A stretch of DNA of 64,000 nt. It comes from Elysia crispata. Lineage: Eukaryota > Mollusca > Gastropoda > Plakobranchidae. Of the stretch, positions 63,665-64,000 are shown piece after piece (position 1 is the first letter of the stretch; each line of letters starts with the position of its first letter). The DNA is taken from contig JAWDGP010006834.1 of the NCBI GenBank assembly GCA_033675545.1, forward strand, positions 1,900,001-1,964,000, given 5' to 3'. The translations under genes and the position numbers were made by a program. Below the pieces are notes generated by a model that was not told the origin of the DNA, did no database searches, and saw nothing but the letters and a program-made list of their open reading frames with translations.

Positions 63665-64000
63665 GGGAATGTTTTTTGAATACCTAATCTAAATTTAAAT
63701 TTGAAAATTATCCATTTTTAAACCATTTTATCAATAGCTAAGCCAAGCAACCTTTTTTTTGGGCCATGTGATGAGAAGATAGAAACTAGAATATCTTGTG
63801 ACAAGTGGAATGATGGAAGGAGATGGCAGCAAGGGAAAACATTGTGATAAGATGGACTAACAAAGTGGCTCAGTCAAACTAGGAGAAGTGACAGAAGCAC
63901 TGAGGTGACAAGGAATGGAGATGTATGGAACTAGAAAGTCATGATCACCTATGCTAAAGAGCACAGCGCCTGAATGATTGATTGATTGATTGAAAACAAA
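63665..64000 (+). mobile_element. LINE 3' end, second copy
   Basis: From about 63765, a degraded frame reads DGLTKWLSQTRRSDRSTEVT and, later, KVMITYAKEHSA, then a stop and a (GATT)n tail at the window edge. It parallels the copy at 22195. The preceding ~100 bases show nothing. Confidence 0.6.

Overview
This is animal nuclear DNA: AT-rich, intron-dense and full of repeats. I read it as a mollusc, most likely a gastropod. That is an inference from the repeat style (CT microsatellites, gypsy, piggyBac, mariner and LINE relics, and frequent AGATCTAGATCT-type words) and from the divergence of the one host gene. No rRNA, tRNA, CRISPR or bacterial operon is visible.

One gene dominates. POLRMT, the single-subunit T7-like mitochondrial RNA polymerase, runs on the + strand from about 3.2 kb to 54.83 kb. 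I could join 31 coding exons (the first is uncertain) with GT-AG introns and consistent phases. From the ATG split between exons 1 and 2 this gives 1,339 residues. The order is a long unrecognised N-terminal exon, a PPR region, the N-terminal polymerase domain, and the catalytic domain with motif A (DGSCNGLQH), motif B (K/Y helix) and motif C (HDC), ending FFS. A poly(A) signal follows at 54866. Any upstream exon (5' UTR or targeting peptide) was not identified.

Nearly every long intron carries a mobile-element relic. These are a TTAA-flanked MITE with a palindromic 42-bp tandem repeat (11.5 kb); a 550-bp TIR element (14.3 kb); a young, internally deleted gypsy LTR element inserted antisense 43 bp after a splice donor (18.1-21.6 kb); a LINE 3' end (22.2 kb); a short Penelope-like retroelement with a hammerhead-ribozyme-like core (26 kb, sister copy at 0.5 kb); a gypsy fragment (31.7-33.2 kb); a TA-flanked pogo/Tigger-like element (39.9-41.1 kb); a dead mariner (42.6-43.65 kb); a second TTAA element (44.7-45.3 kb); and a 1.55-kb TIR element with a perfect 5-bp target duplication (46.7-48.2 kb).

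Downstream of POLRMT (54.9-64 kb) there is no host gene that I recognise. This part holds a truncated inverted copy of the 40-kb element, pogo-like ends at 57.8-58.9 kb, and a nearly complete piggyBac element (60,993-63,660) with matching TIRs, TTAA on both sides and a transposase broken by a frameshift and two TGA stops. A second LINE 3' end lies at the window edge.

The observations most worth a second look are the paired hammerhead-like elements with 12-13 bp target duplications, the shortened specificity loop of POLRMT, a possible alternative POLRMT last exon, and the complete piggyBac with subterminal repeats of its own TIR core.
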